From positions 203,941-267,940 of the forward strand of contig CALYLX010000135.1 in the NCBI GenBank assembly GCA_944990035.1: DNA of 64,000 bases, given 5' to 3'. The stretch's first letter is position 1. Each line of letters begins with the position of its first letter. Below, piece by piece: positions 33,696 through 44,304 of the stretch. Position numbers and translations under genes: made by a program. The notes under the pieces were generated by a model. That model searched no databases. It saw only the letters and a list, made by a program, of their open reading frames with translations, and was not told the origin of the DNA. Source of the stretch: Clitopilus passeckerianus (lineage: Eukaryota > Basidiomycota > Agaricomycetes > Agaricales > Entolomataceae).

Positions 33696-34440
33696 CCGCC
33701 TGCTACCGCTTTTCCGAGTTCCCCCGTAATCGTAGCCTCGGTGACATCGACCAGTTGTTCCATGCCGTTGAGGATGCACCTTGAGTAGTTCCGGTCGTAC
33801 ACCTCTACACTGGCTTTGCGCAATCGTCAACGCTGCGGACCCAGATTTCTTGGCTGCCTCAAGAAGAGTCTCGGCCGCGGCGTACTCCACGAATGCTACG
33901 TCTTCCTCTGGATCTGCCTCGACCGATTCGACAGCTTTCTCCGCATCGACAACGAGTTTCTGGGCTTCGTCATGTGCCTTCTTCAAATAGAGATCGGTGG
34001 CTTTGCTCACTACCTGTGCAATCTTGTCGAGATCTTTCTCCAATGCACCATCGAGAGCCTTCACTTCATTCCTAGCCCCTTCTAAATCAGCTTCAAGCCC
34101 AAGCCCTTATTGGCCGCATCAGCCATAATTTGTAGCTTGCGCAGGCCAGCGTCAAACTCTTTGGCGATTACGTCGCACGTCACCTAGGCGGCTCCATGTA
34201 GGATTTTGTTGACTACACTGAGAGCACCGTCCGCAACGGCCTTCGCTACGATGAGAGCCACCTTGGCAGGGACTCGGTCACACCAGTGAGAAGGCCTTCG
34301 CCGCGTTGATAGCATTTCTAAGGTCAAGGCTGGCCTACGATGAATGTGGTACAACAGTGCCAAAGTTATTGGGTGTCACTGAATCTGTTGTCGCGTGTAG
34401 CTTTGTCGAGCTCGGTATGGGCGACATTGAGCTTCCCATC

Positions 34441-35033
34441 CCAGTCCTTCCAATCTGAACCATGGCACCGGCTTTGAGATACTTACAAGGCCGAGATTAT
34501 GGCTCCGTACCCGTTCATATTCTTTTTGTAGCGTCGCCCTTTTCAACTCTAGTATCTTTTCTTCAGGAAGCTTGCAGTACCGAATTCAATCACTTCGCAA
34601 GGACTATCCCCTCTCGTTTTGACGTTGAAATCGACGAGGCATTGGGTGAATTGACGGTCACCGACCACGACGAAGGTGAGAAGGACGGTCCACTTATGAG
34701 CTTTATCTTTCAATCCAGCAGTCTTCGTGATTTCTTCACCGTTCGAATACACCCAGAGGCCGAATTACCATTGCAGTATAGAGGTGTTTTACTCGTTTCG
34801 TTCCGCCTAGTAAATTGGTTCAAATTTGTATATTTCATTTATTCGCTGTTGAATGTTCCCAGAGGTACTCTAAATGTTTAAATGTAGGCTTCCGGTTTAG
34901 GCCTATGTTTCCCCCATGAGATCGGAATCATCTCTCCTTTTCAAAGTTTTCCTAACGGGGACACTTTTCATAAATGTGCATTGACAAACTAATAGTGTAC
35001 AGAGCTGTTGATAAATAAAACGGAAGGTAAATT
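34441..35033. other. Region beside the decayed gene; a 140-codon open frame of unknown status
   Basis: About 590 bp. On the plus strand an ATG-started frame (34462-34881, start MAPALRYLQGRDYGSV) runs 139 codons without motifs I know. On the minus strand the same DNA is also partly open (34549-34752) and may be the 5' part of the decayed gene. I cannot decide which, if either, is real. Confidence 0.3.
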
Positions 35034-36071
35034 TCATCGTTTACGCTTCAGGGATGATTGGTCCTTGCAAAGGGGTGTCTGCTCCAAAGCAGTGTGTTCC
35101 GGGGTGTCGAATTCAATGCCGAGATCCTCTCCGAGATTAGTAGCATCTTGTGGAGGCAGGACGTCGGTGGCAAGTTGCCAGAAGCTGAAAATAGTTGGCT
35201 TTGAGTCTGCCATGGGATATTTTTAGGGTTGAACATACGTGATGAAAACTCTTCTTCTCTTGACCCACTCTACTCGCCATTTTGCCCATTCGGACTCGAC
35301 TAGGGCAAGATCATCCGCAGACATCAGAGGCGCTCCAGACCGTAATGGCTCAAGTCGTTGTAAAGCTGCTCCCACCTAGCAGGATACGTTCAGGTGTTAG
35401 CAGAAAACCCGGAGAGTTTGCAAATGGGAAGTTTAGTACAGCTTTCTCTGCAGCCAGAATCTGATCGTCCAAATCCAGGTCGGTGGGTGTAGATTTCAGC
35501 TTTCCGAGTTCTGGTCATCGCATATAGTCACAGTCCACAGGCGAGAGAGAAGCGGAGCTTAGAATACCTGAAGAATGTATTCGAAGATCTGCAGCCAGCG
35601 ACTTGTTTTCTTCTTCGATATCTTTCAGCTGAGTCTCCAGGGCAGAGAGCTTTTCGGGAGGGAGAGTATCAATCTTCGACTGATTAGCCACAAAGAATGT
35701 CGTTTTCCCTTTGAGATGAGGATAAACGAACGCGCATATGACTATATGCGTATAGGTGCTTGCCATAAATCTTCTGTACAAGTTCTCCCTTCTCGGCAAG
35801 ACCGAGCAAGATTTTTTGAGCAGCTGTTTTGGGTACAGCCCCTTTGAGATTAGCAGCGACATCGACAGCACCGTACGGCCGATTCATCTAGTGGACGTGA
35901 GTGGCCATTGGAAGCTGGTTGTATGCTCAATACCCGTTTCAGATATTCCAGCACTTTGTCCTCGGCTACAAAAGAGTTGAGCACCCTTATATACGAAGAA
36001 TTGCTCGACATACCCTCTTTACCCTTCAGCACTGGTATTTTTGCTTCAGTTTTCGCTACTTTGGTCGTCAT
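35034..36071 (-). CDS. HOP2: Meiotic homologous-pairing protein HOP2 (TBP1-interacting protein)
   Basis: Partner of Mnd1 in meiotic recombination, stimulating Dmc1/Rad51 strand invasion in the nucleus. Start MTTKVAKTEAKIPVLKGKE, then EDKVLEYLKR, and after an intron MNRPYGAVDVAANLKGAVPK and TAAQKILLGLAEKGELVQK, the winged-helix domain. KIYGKTTFFVANQ joins across an intron with a GC donor (35709-35763, ATG before GCAAGC). Next is a coiled coil (KLSALETQLKDIEEENKSLA), then LDDQILAAEKA, VESEWAKWRVEWVKRRRVF and a C-terminal exon starting FWQLATDVLPPQDATNLGED, ending SSLKRKR. Seven exons, about 225 residues, normal for Hop2. Divergent from the LEU5-like carrier across 229 bp. Confidence 0.9.
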
Positions 36072-36300
36072 TGTGGTAGATCGCGTTCAAAGGACGCGTC
36101 TTGCATGTGACCGTGAATTTACCCACGGGTTTTGCCGCGAACACGCACTCGGCTAGCCGGACCAAAGATATGGACCGGAAGGAACTCCGAGTCGACCATT
36201 GGTGGGTAATGACCATTCAGTGGTAGCACTGCAGTACTCAGCTTTACATTCCCTCACTTCGACGACTTGCATGAGCTTGTGCTGTTAACAAAAAACGCGG

Positions 36301-37492
36301 ATGAGTCCAAATGTCTCCAGCTCGAAGCGAGACAAGCAAAGTTTACAATACATCGTTCGTTCCGGCCTGGCGGGTGGAATTGCAGGATGTGTGGTATGTG
36401 CACAAGACCCCTACCCAGATCCCAAATTCTGACAAGGGTGTAGGCAAAAACTGTGGTAGCACCTTTAGATAGGGTGAAGATCCTCTTTCAAGCTTCAAAT
36501 CCAGAGTTCCAGAAATACACAGGTATGCGATTGTCCAAGGTTACTGTTGCGTGCTATTGGTAATCTTGCTCAAACCTCAGGCTCATGGAGCGGTGCATTC
36601 CGTGCTGGCACAGAGATATACAGGCATGAAGGTACTCGCGGTCTCTTTCAAGGTCACTCAGCAACTCTACTCCGTATATTTCCCTATGCCGCTATCAAAT
36701 TTATGGCCTACGACCAAGTGCACTACGTATGTGCAAAATTTTCTTTGCCTTCTCTATCCAGTTAACAAAAGACTTAGATCCTTATGCCAACCAGAGAACA
36801 AGAGACAAATTCCCGTAGATTCTCAGCTGGAGCAATTTCAGGTATAATACACTCACCTACTTCGAAGTTGCCTAGCTAAACCCCGCACAGGAATGATCTC
36901 CGTTTTCTTTACCTATCCCTTGGATGTTATCCGGGTCCGGATGGCCTTCTACAAGAAAGCTGCCAACGAGCCACCACCACGCTTCAGAGAAGCATTCTGG
37001 CACATATACCATGAAAAAGCAGCACCGAATGCTCCTCCGACAATAACCACCACCACCAGCCGTTCAGCATTCGAAAGATTTCCAATGCTCAAGTTCTATC
37101 GCGGTTTCTCAGTGACGCTTGCGGGTATGATCCCGTACGCAGGTGTCTCCTTCCTTAGCTGGGGCTTCCTACGAGCGCGGTTCCTTCCTCCGGATAAAAC
37201 TGGTCACCGGCCCCCAACCCCTCTGGCGGACCTGGCGATTGGTGCAGTCTCCGGGATGGTCGCGCAGACAGCATCGTATCCTTTCGAAGTTGTACGGAGA
37301 CGGATGCAAGTGGGGGGGAAAACACGGCCAGATAGGTGGCTGAGGTTGGGTGAGACGGTCAACGCCATTTGGACAGCAAGAGGATGGAGAGGATTCTACG
37401 TTGGATTGTCGATAGGGTATCTAAAGGTCGTACCGATGACTGCGGTTAGCTTCATGGTGTGGCAGAGTGGCAAGAGGCTATTGGATGTATAG
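36301..37492 (+). CDS. LEU5: Mitochondrial carrier, LEU5/Graves-disease-carrier type (CoA transport)
   Basis: Inner-membrane carrier of the branch that supplies coenzyme A to the matrix. The three Solcar repeats each show the carrier signature: [29 protein letters not shown] and [15 protein letters not shown], with [40 protein letters not shown] and [20 protein letters not shown] after them. Five exons; the first encodes [20 protein letters not shown]. The fourth joins [20 protein letters not shown] to [10 protein letters not shown]. The sequence ends GKRLLDV. Assignment to LEU5 rests on the [12 protein letters not shown] and IPYAG patterns; substrate is inferred. Confidence 0.87.
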
Positions 37493-40284
37493 ATTGTAGC
37501 ATTTGTACTATATTAAACACTGCCTAATTGGAATCGGGATATCGACTTACTTTACGCGTGTGTCGTCATTCGACCGATCCTTAGTTTCTAGGTACAATCG
37601 GCGCCATTGATAATTGTGTATTCCGAGAGCCCAATACTGGGCCAGCAGACCCTGGAGTGGACACATGCCTGGGCATGACTGCAAAGAGAAAGCCTACGAA
37701 CAACGCGGACTTCTTCTTTCCCGCCATCGTCTCGTTTTTGGTCCGGTGTATAACCAGGATTCCTGAGGAGTCTGTCTGTTTCAGACCGTATTAGCTTTTG
37801 TCTTCTTCCAAGTTGACATGGGTGATCGCAAGCAAGGCAGTTGCTCGAGAAATTCCGGCCATCATCACTCTGTCTGTTAAAAATGTTCAATGCTCCCGAC
37901 GTATCTCTCCAGCGTCATAAATGAACAATGGGCGCGTCCAATGATCTCTTGCACATGCGACTGTCTGTTGACTTTGCTCCAAATGAATAATCGGGATGAC
38001 TTGAAGGCGGCCTAGAGTTTGCGGCCCAAAGCGTTAAATTCAAAGGGCTGGAACGGCAAGGGAATGACCGGCTGATATGTGGATTCGAGGGGTTTCACGT
38101 TGCTGAACTAGTCCTTCCTTGGAAGTTTTGTCTCATGTACATCGTCTTTGTTGGTGTTTTCTTATTGCACATTCCTGTGTGTAGGTGTCGGAATTGTATT
38201 CCTTGATTGAATTCAATCCACTAATGTGTTATCTGCCCCTTTTGAAGTATGCCTAGCATGCGAGTCTATCAGCCTGGTGGATGGATAGGGAACTCATTTC
38301 TCATTTTATTACCGGACGCAGCACATGAAAGTCCGTTACTATCGTACTTAGCTGCATGTATCAGTGGCGCAGCGGTGAGAGCTCTGCATCGACGAGATAA
38401 GAAACGGGATTTATTCTAGAAGAAAAGGCATCGGATTGACTGGTTTTGCGTCATGTATGATCATTCGGGCCGCGATCCTCGGATAGAATGGCCACTGAGC
38501 CATGCAGAGAATAGCAGAAGACCAATGACAGCCCAAGTACTACATGTGCGTTTTCGTTTACAGAACAGCGCAGCTGCTTCACCTGACCAATACTTGAAGG
38601 ACGGTAATGTTGCCAAGTGCGATCAAATGATCCTCGTCGCTAGACAAGGCCAGGTATGAACGGAACAGGCCATTCTTGACAGCCACGGATGTATATCCGC
38701 GAAGATTTCCTATTCTAGTTGGAGAGGGCCAAGGTGGAGGGATATGTGGTTTAAACGAAGCATTCGTTTACAGTTACAATCAATCCCAGGATTCAAAGCT
38801 CTCAGCGCATTGAGACTGATTGGACCTAGAGGAGATATGTCCAGGGACATGATACCATGGGGTGCAATACGCCCTGCCCCTTAGACTTGCTATACAGTAT
38901 GGTCTGATTTTGAGAGTGGAGCGTGAGGTGGGGGGCAGATGTCAACAATATATCAACATGTAGTTGACAATGTTCGCCAAGAAATTCCGAAATAACAGGG
39001 GACTCCGAGAACCTGGCTCTGTGCGGCCCGGAGACAGACAAACTCTTGCCCAACCAGAGCACGAGATGAATAAGATTATACATTGTTTTACCAGGTCCCG
39101 TTGAACGGAGAAAACCATCAGGATCAGTTCCATAGACATGCAAGGGTAGGGTAGAGACTCATCAGAAGGGACGGCGGTGGATGTGGTTGAGATGCAACAG
39201 TCATATTTTGAGCACATTGTGATAGATTGTGGTCACCTGGGGCGGGGTCCATCGGTGAGCGCCGTAATAAGCAACTAGTGTTCAGAACCTGGAAGTTGAT
39301 TTCGATCTTGACCACATGAGCTGCTTGAAGTGTAACGACCTCCTCAGATGACATTCTTCTAGTACAGATCCTGCACAGCCAGGATGCTTCTATGGTAGCA
39401 TCACAACACTGCCACCTAGTATACTGACCGTCTCATCTGGATCTTTCGAGGTGAACCAAGGACGTTTGACATCTTCTAGCGCATTTCGGGGGATGCTGCG
39501 AGTCCCGAGTACCCGAGTTGGCTTGGTCATTTTGTATCAAAACCAGATAGAGGACCTTGTATTCATTGTGATTGCATTCTTAGATAGCGCGGCGATAGGC
39601 TGCATAGTGGAAATAGATGCCAGATAGATGAGGACACAGTGACAACGATGGCCTTGGAGATGCAAGCGCATGATTTAAAGTCGGTCATTCGGACCTGGAC
39701 TTTCTGAAGGAATCGGAGAACAGAGTTTTGAGTGTCTCACTACCCCTTGAAAGAGGAGTCACTTACAGCCATTCGGCATATAGCAATGGCGTGAGTTCTG
39801 TGCTCGTCGTACAGTCCAAGACGAAGTTTTTTGAAGGACGTCCAGCGACAACAGCTGTCGAAAGATTTGGTGCGAAGTGAGCGGAGATGTGATAAAATTC
39901 GGGGAAAAAGTGGTTTATTTTGGAATTGCCTCCAAGAACGGCAAGAGGTGGATTCCCTGATCGCCTCTGTTGTGACACCTAAAGCCTCTTGTCCTTCTAC
40001 CACCACCATCTTTCAGCGTAGCTGGGCTTCCTCTCAACGCCTTCCTGGAAAGGACTAGCGGTGGGAACGCGCTGAACGCGTACACATCAGCCTGGCAAGT
40101 TTGAGACAGGCTACGCTACAATAATCTCGGCCGCGGCCAAACCCCATACGTCTCGCAATTCCTCACTCAACCGGCCAGATATCGGTGACAAAAATTTAAC
40201 AGCCCAACCTTGAGTGGGCAAACTACATATCAATGCCTGTGCCCCTTCGGAGTTCAGCAGCCCAAAGAGCGGAGGCAAAATACA
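37493..40284. other. 2.8-kb gene-poor region
   Basis: Only short open frames without motifs, on both strands; the longest is about 105 codons (38826-39143 minus). No tRNA fold, transposase or clear repeat was found. Holds the promoter of the ankyrin gene at its right end. Confidence 0.4.
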
Positions 40285-43200
40285 ATGTCACAACAGAGTG
40301 TACGTCATGTTGACTATTGCGGTTTATTGGAAAGGCTCACGTTTTGGCAGTCCCAAGTTTAGGACTTCACTCTGCCGCCGCAACAGGCAATGTTGGACTA
40401 GTGGAATATGCTCTGGACCGAGGGCAACCAGTCAACTCCGTACTTGATGGCGTTCTGCCTCTACACGCTGCTGCTGCTGGGGGTAACGTGCAGGTTGTGA
40501 AATTGTTGATTGATCACGGTGCGGATGTGAATGCGCCAAGGTGAGTAGAACGAACTTGCACTCTTTCTGAGTCACTCATAGTATCCGGACAGGCTGCCGC
40601 GGCGTTATTCCAACGACAAGAATAGGGACTCTTCAGCACCCATTGTTGGTACTTCGGGCTCCACACCATTACATTTTGCAGCGGCAAACGGAAATTATGA
40701 AGTAATCAACCTTCTCTTACTTCGCGGTGCACATGCCGACCGTGCGGACAAGTACGGTGTTACTCCTGAAATGCTGGCCAGGCAGAATCGTTGGCTGGAG
40801 TGCGCAGACCTTCTGCGCCAATGGATGGTCAACAAGGATCGCGATCTCAGAGAGCGACCTGGGGGTGCGGACGATCGGAGTCGACAGCAAACTCGTGTTG
40901 ATTCCGGCGGGAATGATGACCCACACACCTCTTCCCTGGCTCGTAGGCGCCTCCATGTGAAGCAATCTTTCGACACAGCACTAAGTCGGCTGAAGCCAAC
41001 CTCCTCTGTGTCAATGAACCCCACATCCACGCCGCCCGCATCTCCCTCAAGGCCCTTCGCCGACACTCCCGATCATCCTACCTATTCCACTGACATGGAT
41101 CGGCCCGACCAGAATGTTGCCGGTCAACGTCGGCCATCGTTACCACACATCATGCAACCGTCCCTAATATTACCTCGAAGCAGAAAAACCTCAACACCAA
41201 ACATCACTGGGACCAATACTCCACAACGGCCTGGGTCGTCGGGAGGACTTGCAGAAAATACTGATCAAGAGTCTAATCAGGGCTCTGCGAGGGGAACGGG
41301 GCCGCGAAAACTTGGAAGCAAGCTATCCTTGATGAATCTATTCAAGAAGTCGCAGAGTAGCGAAAGTGGCCAGGTTTCTGATAGTTCGTTATCCCTATCC
41401 TCAACTACAGGTGTAAACCCGCCGAACCCCTCTACCGGGATTTCTTCAGCAGAACCTACTGGCTCTGCGTCATTCATACCTCGAATGGCCGCAGCACGAG
41501 ATGCACTCGACGTTGATGTAACCCCCCAACCCCAAACCTCGCCCGAAGCATCAGCGTCGACCCGGTCGCCTGCCCGACCACCACCAGTACCTCTTGCTGT
41601 TGATTTACACAACGCGATGATATCTCAGCGGCAGCCTCAGTCACAGAGATCGCCATCTCGAGACCGATCAATGTCTACTGGTGGTACGAAACCAGGCAGT
41701 AATCAAGATGGCATAGCAGCTTCTGCTCCTTGCTCCTCACCTCTAGCCCGTATGTTCCGATCCAAGAACCATAACAGGGACAGATCGGGTTCAGGAGCAA
41801 GCCTGGGAGGTTATAAGGAAGAGAAGTCCTTTGACAGTACATCCACCGGTCAAGATGACAGTTTCGACACGGCCCAAGTCCATTCTCCTTCAAAACCAAG
41901 CATACTCAAATTGCACGGCCGTTCACCTTCGGGCGGCCCTCTTAATTCTTCGCCCGGACCACGGGCATTGCGATTCGACTCTTCATCAACGAACGGCAGT
42001 AACAGAAGCAATTCGGGGTACGGAAATAACGCGAATCGCGGCCTTAGGATTTGCAATAGTGCGGGATCTCTCACGAGATACCAATCTGTTGGCCCCTTGT
42101 TGAACGGGGGAGACTCGGATGATGAAGATTTCGGCGAGGAGAACGGACCGCCTGTTCCTTCCAATCCGCAGAATTACAGCGAGTATCCTGCTCTTTTGGA
42201 AATTGATGAATTCAACCCACCAACTCAAGCTAAATCTCCCCGAATCATGTTGCTCACAAGGGATCGCGGGCTTTCCATAACCTCAGCTTCGGATGTATCA
42301 CTTTCCCCTATATTGGCGAACGAGGAACGCGTCACTTCACGATTGGATATGTTCCCATTCGACATCAACAAACCACCTCTCTTGGAACCAGATGAACCAG
42401 AGCCCCTGGATCCTAATCACTTGCAGGTCTCCGATGATGTCGAGACTCGTGGTCGAGGCGATTCTGTCAGCAGTGCCAGCACAGTGGACAGTCAGAACAA
42501 CCCCGCACTCAGCATGAGCGGCACGACAAGCGGAAGTGGGGGTAGCGATACGATAAACACGCTCTTGCTGTCTCCCGACAACAGCGCCCTTCCTATTCCT
42601 ACCCCCGATGTACCGACTAATGGAGTGAAGGAGTCCGAAACTACCCGCCTCACTCCACCGATCACCCCCGATTCCAAGGCAGCAACCAAGACCTCTCCCC
42701 GGCGAACGCATATTCCCCCTGAAATCAACATTGACTCTATCTCATCGCATGCTCAGGCGGAGGCCCTTGTGCAGAGGACTCAACAGGATATCTTTGATAT
42801 AGCAAGTTCGAATGAGGTTACTCCTGCTACCTCTAACGTAGGGCTTTCTCCACTCAGCGCAAGGCTTGCTGCATATGGCGAGAGTTTGGCATTGGAGAGA
42901 AAGTTCCGCGAGCAGAAGTCGACCGATGTGCTCAGAACTTCCAACACTTCCCGGTCCCCATATAGCCAGGCATCGACATTGCCTGAAATTATTATGACGG
43001 AGGATGGAGGAATTCTCAATAGTGGACCTGTGACAAGGAACGGTGTCGGCCGACAACATAGTCTTGAACAACGACCCGGTCAACCCAGAAAGAACCCTAG
43101 GCCGAGAGCTCCTAAACGACCATCTACTGCCGAAGGAGGTGAGATTATGATTTCATTCAGTCACAAACCTCACTGACTGACATTTACCCAGTTACTCCAC

Positions 43201-43679
43201 GAAGAGAAGACCAACTCTTCTTTTCCCGTGAAGGCTCAGGTCGCTCAGGACATCATGTGTCACATTCAGCCTCGGGCTTCTCTACGTCGCCTTCCAGCAG
43301 ACTGGCTTCCTTCCGAGATATCAATGATACCCTTTGGGGCGAGCGACAAGCTGTTTCGCCTCCAATCGTGGATCCGCCTCCTATCTCTCGCAGCTTAAAC
43401 ATTGCGTCAAATATGCCAATGCGCTCGCGCACCCCTGTGGGTTCCCCTGAAGGGCAGCTCAGTCGCATAAGCTCCTTGGACAGCCCCGACCTTTCCACTG
43501 AGTTTTCGCCACTGACCCGCGTCACCTCAACACCTCTTGTCCCCTCGCGTACTGCGAAATCGTCAGTGAAACTAGCGAAGATGGGGTTCCCAGCGAACTC
43601 AGGTCAGGCTCCCCTTACACCAAACAAGAAACCATTCAGCTTGCGGGGCATTGTACAAACACTGAAAGGAAAGTCTTGA
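40285..43679 (+). CDS. Ankyrin-repeat protein with long disordered Ser/Pro-rich tail
   Basis: Start MSQQ at 40285 sits on a small first exon spliced to an exon reading PSLGLHSAAATGNVGLVEYA; donor choice (after CAGA or after GTAC) is uncertain. Ankyrin repeats follow: GVLPLHAAAAGGNVQVVKLL, IDHGADVNAPR, and after an intron GSTPLHFAAANGNYEVINLL, then RGAHADRADKYGVTPEMLAR. From about residue 170 the protein is about 900 residues of Ser, Pro, Thr and Asn-rich disordered sequence with SP and TP sites, suited to phosphorylation, ending PFSLRGIVQTLKGKS. The last intron begins at about 43138. Three repeats plus a huge tail suggest a scaffold or signalling protein; no enzymatic domain is seen. Function unknown. 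Confidence 0.85.
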
Positions 43680-44304
43680 TACCCAACGTTGTCTTTGTTG
43701 TCCAATTATTGTGCGCCCTCATCTGTACCCATACAACCATGGTCCATTTTGTATCATTGTACTACCTGATTCGTTCTCTTGATCTCGCCCACTGTACAGT
43801 ACTGCTGCTTCAGCATTTGTTCTCTTTTTCCATCATGTTCTATTGCCCTAACAGCAATGTTGTTATCTCTCCATTATTCCTTTCGTTCTTCATAAGTCTG
43901 TGTTTGGTCATCGGCATCTTGTAACAATTTATGTATGTATTGGTCTTCCGGCACTTTCAATGACTTGCATTGCACGCTTTGTATACTATACTGTTTATGA
44001 AGGCATTAGCTATATATTTATACCTACCAAATGTGTTCTGAAGGGTACAGTTAAACTTTCGAGGGCTTTTTGAGTGGCCCGGCTACTTGCTCTTTGAATG
44101 CCGGCATCATCTGGAGTAAATACCGCCAAATAACCTCCTTCCACCTACCATTACGAGGTCAAACTAGGGAAGCACGCCTGTAGCGTGCAGCACCCTGGAA
44201 GCGAAAGCAAGGCGACTCGACTGGCTTTCGAAGCTAGAACTTGGAGTTAACTGTGACTGTGGCGTAACGATCTCAAAAGATCCCCGAGAAACAACGCATC
44301 CCCA
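43680..44304. other. Intergenic region, ankyrin gene 3' flank / ADA2 promoter
   Basis: About 625 bp, AT-rich, no gene. The left part is probably the 3' UTR of the ankyrin gene. Confidence 0.4.

Larger units (their letters stand above)
33010..34440 (-). pseudogene. Decayed gene for a long helical protein, split by a MITE
   Basis: The minus strand shows clear coding remnants in order: DWDGKLNVAHTELDKATRD; AKVALIVAKAVADGALSVVN; an in-frame TAG; TCDVIAKEFDAGLRKLQI; a frameshift and TAG; then the longest intact piece from about 34064, an Ala/Glu/Lys-rich helical stretch (VSKATDLYLKKAHDEAQKLV, EADPEEDVAFVEYAAAETLL). Another frame change follows before VYDRNYSRCILNGMEQLVDV and GELGKAVAGGFA. Removing the MITE and one target-site copy joins GGFA in frame with FDAEIKGTFGGDNFSHFPIK. 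The composition resembles amphipathic helical tails found in some fungal secreted or membrane-associated proteins; I do not recognise the family. At least two stops and two frame changes argue against a working product. Confidence 0.6.

Noticed and set aside
34462..34881. 139-codon plus-strand frame as a real gene
   Set aside because: The opposite strand is also partly open and may belong to the decayed gene. Kept only as an undecided region, not as a CDS.
38350..38420. Possible tRNA (CAGTGGCGCAGCGGTGAGAG)
   Set aside because: It resembles a D-arm region, but no matching acceptor stem, anticodon arm or T arm could be paired.
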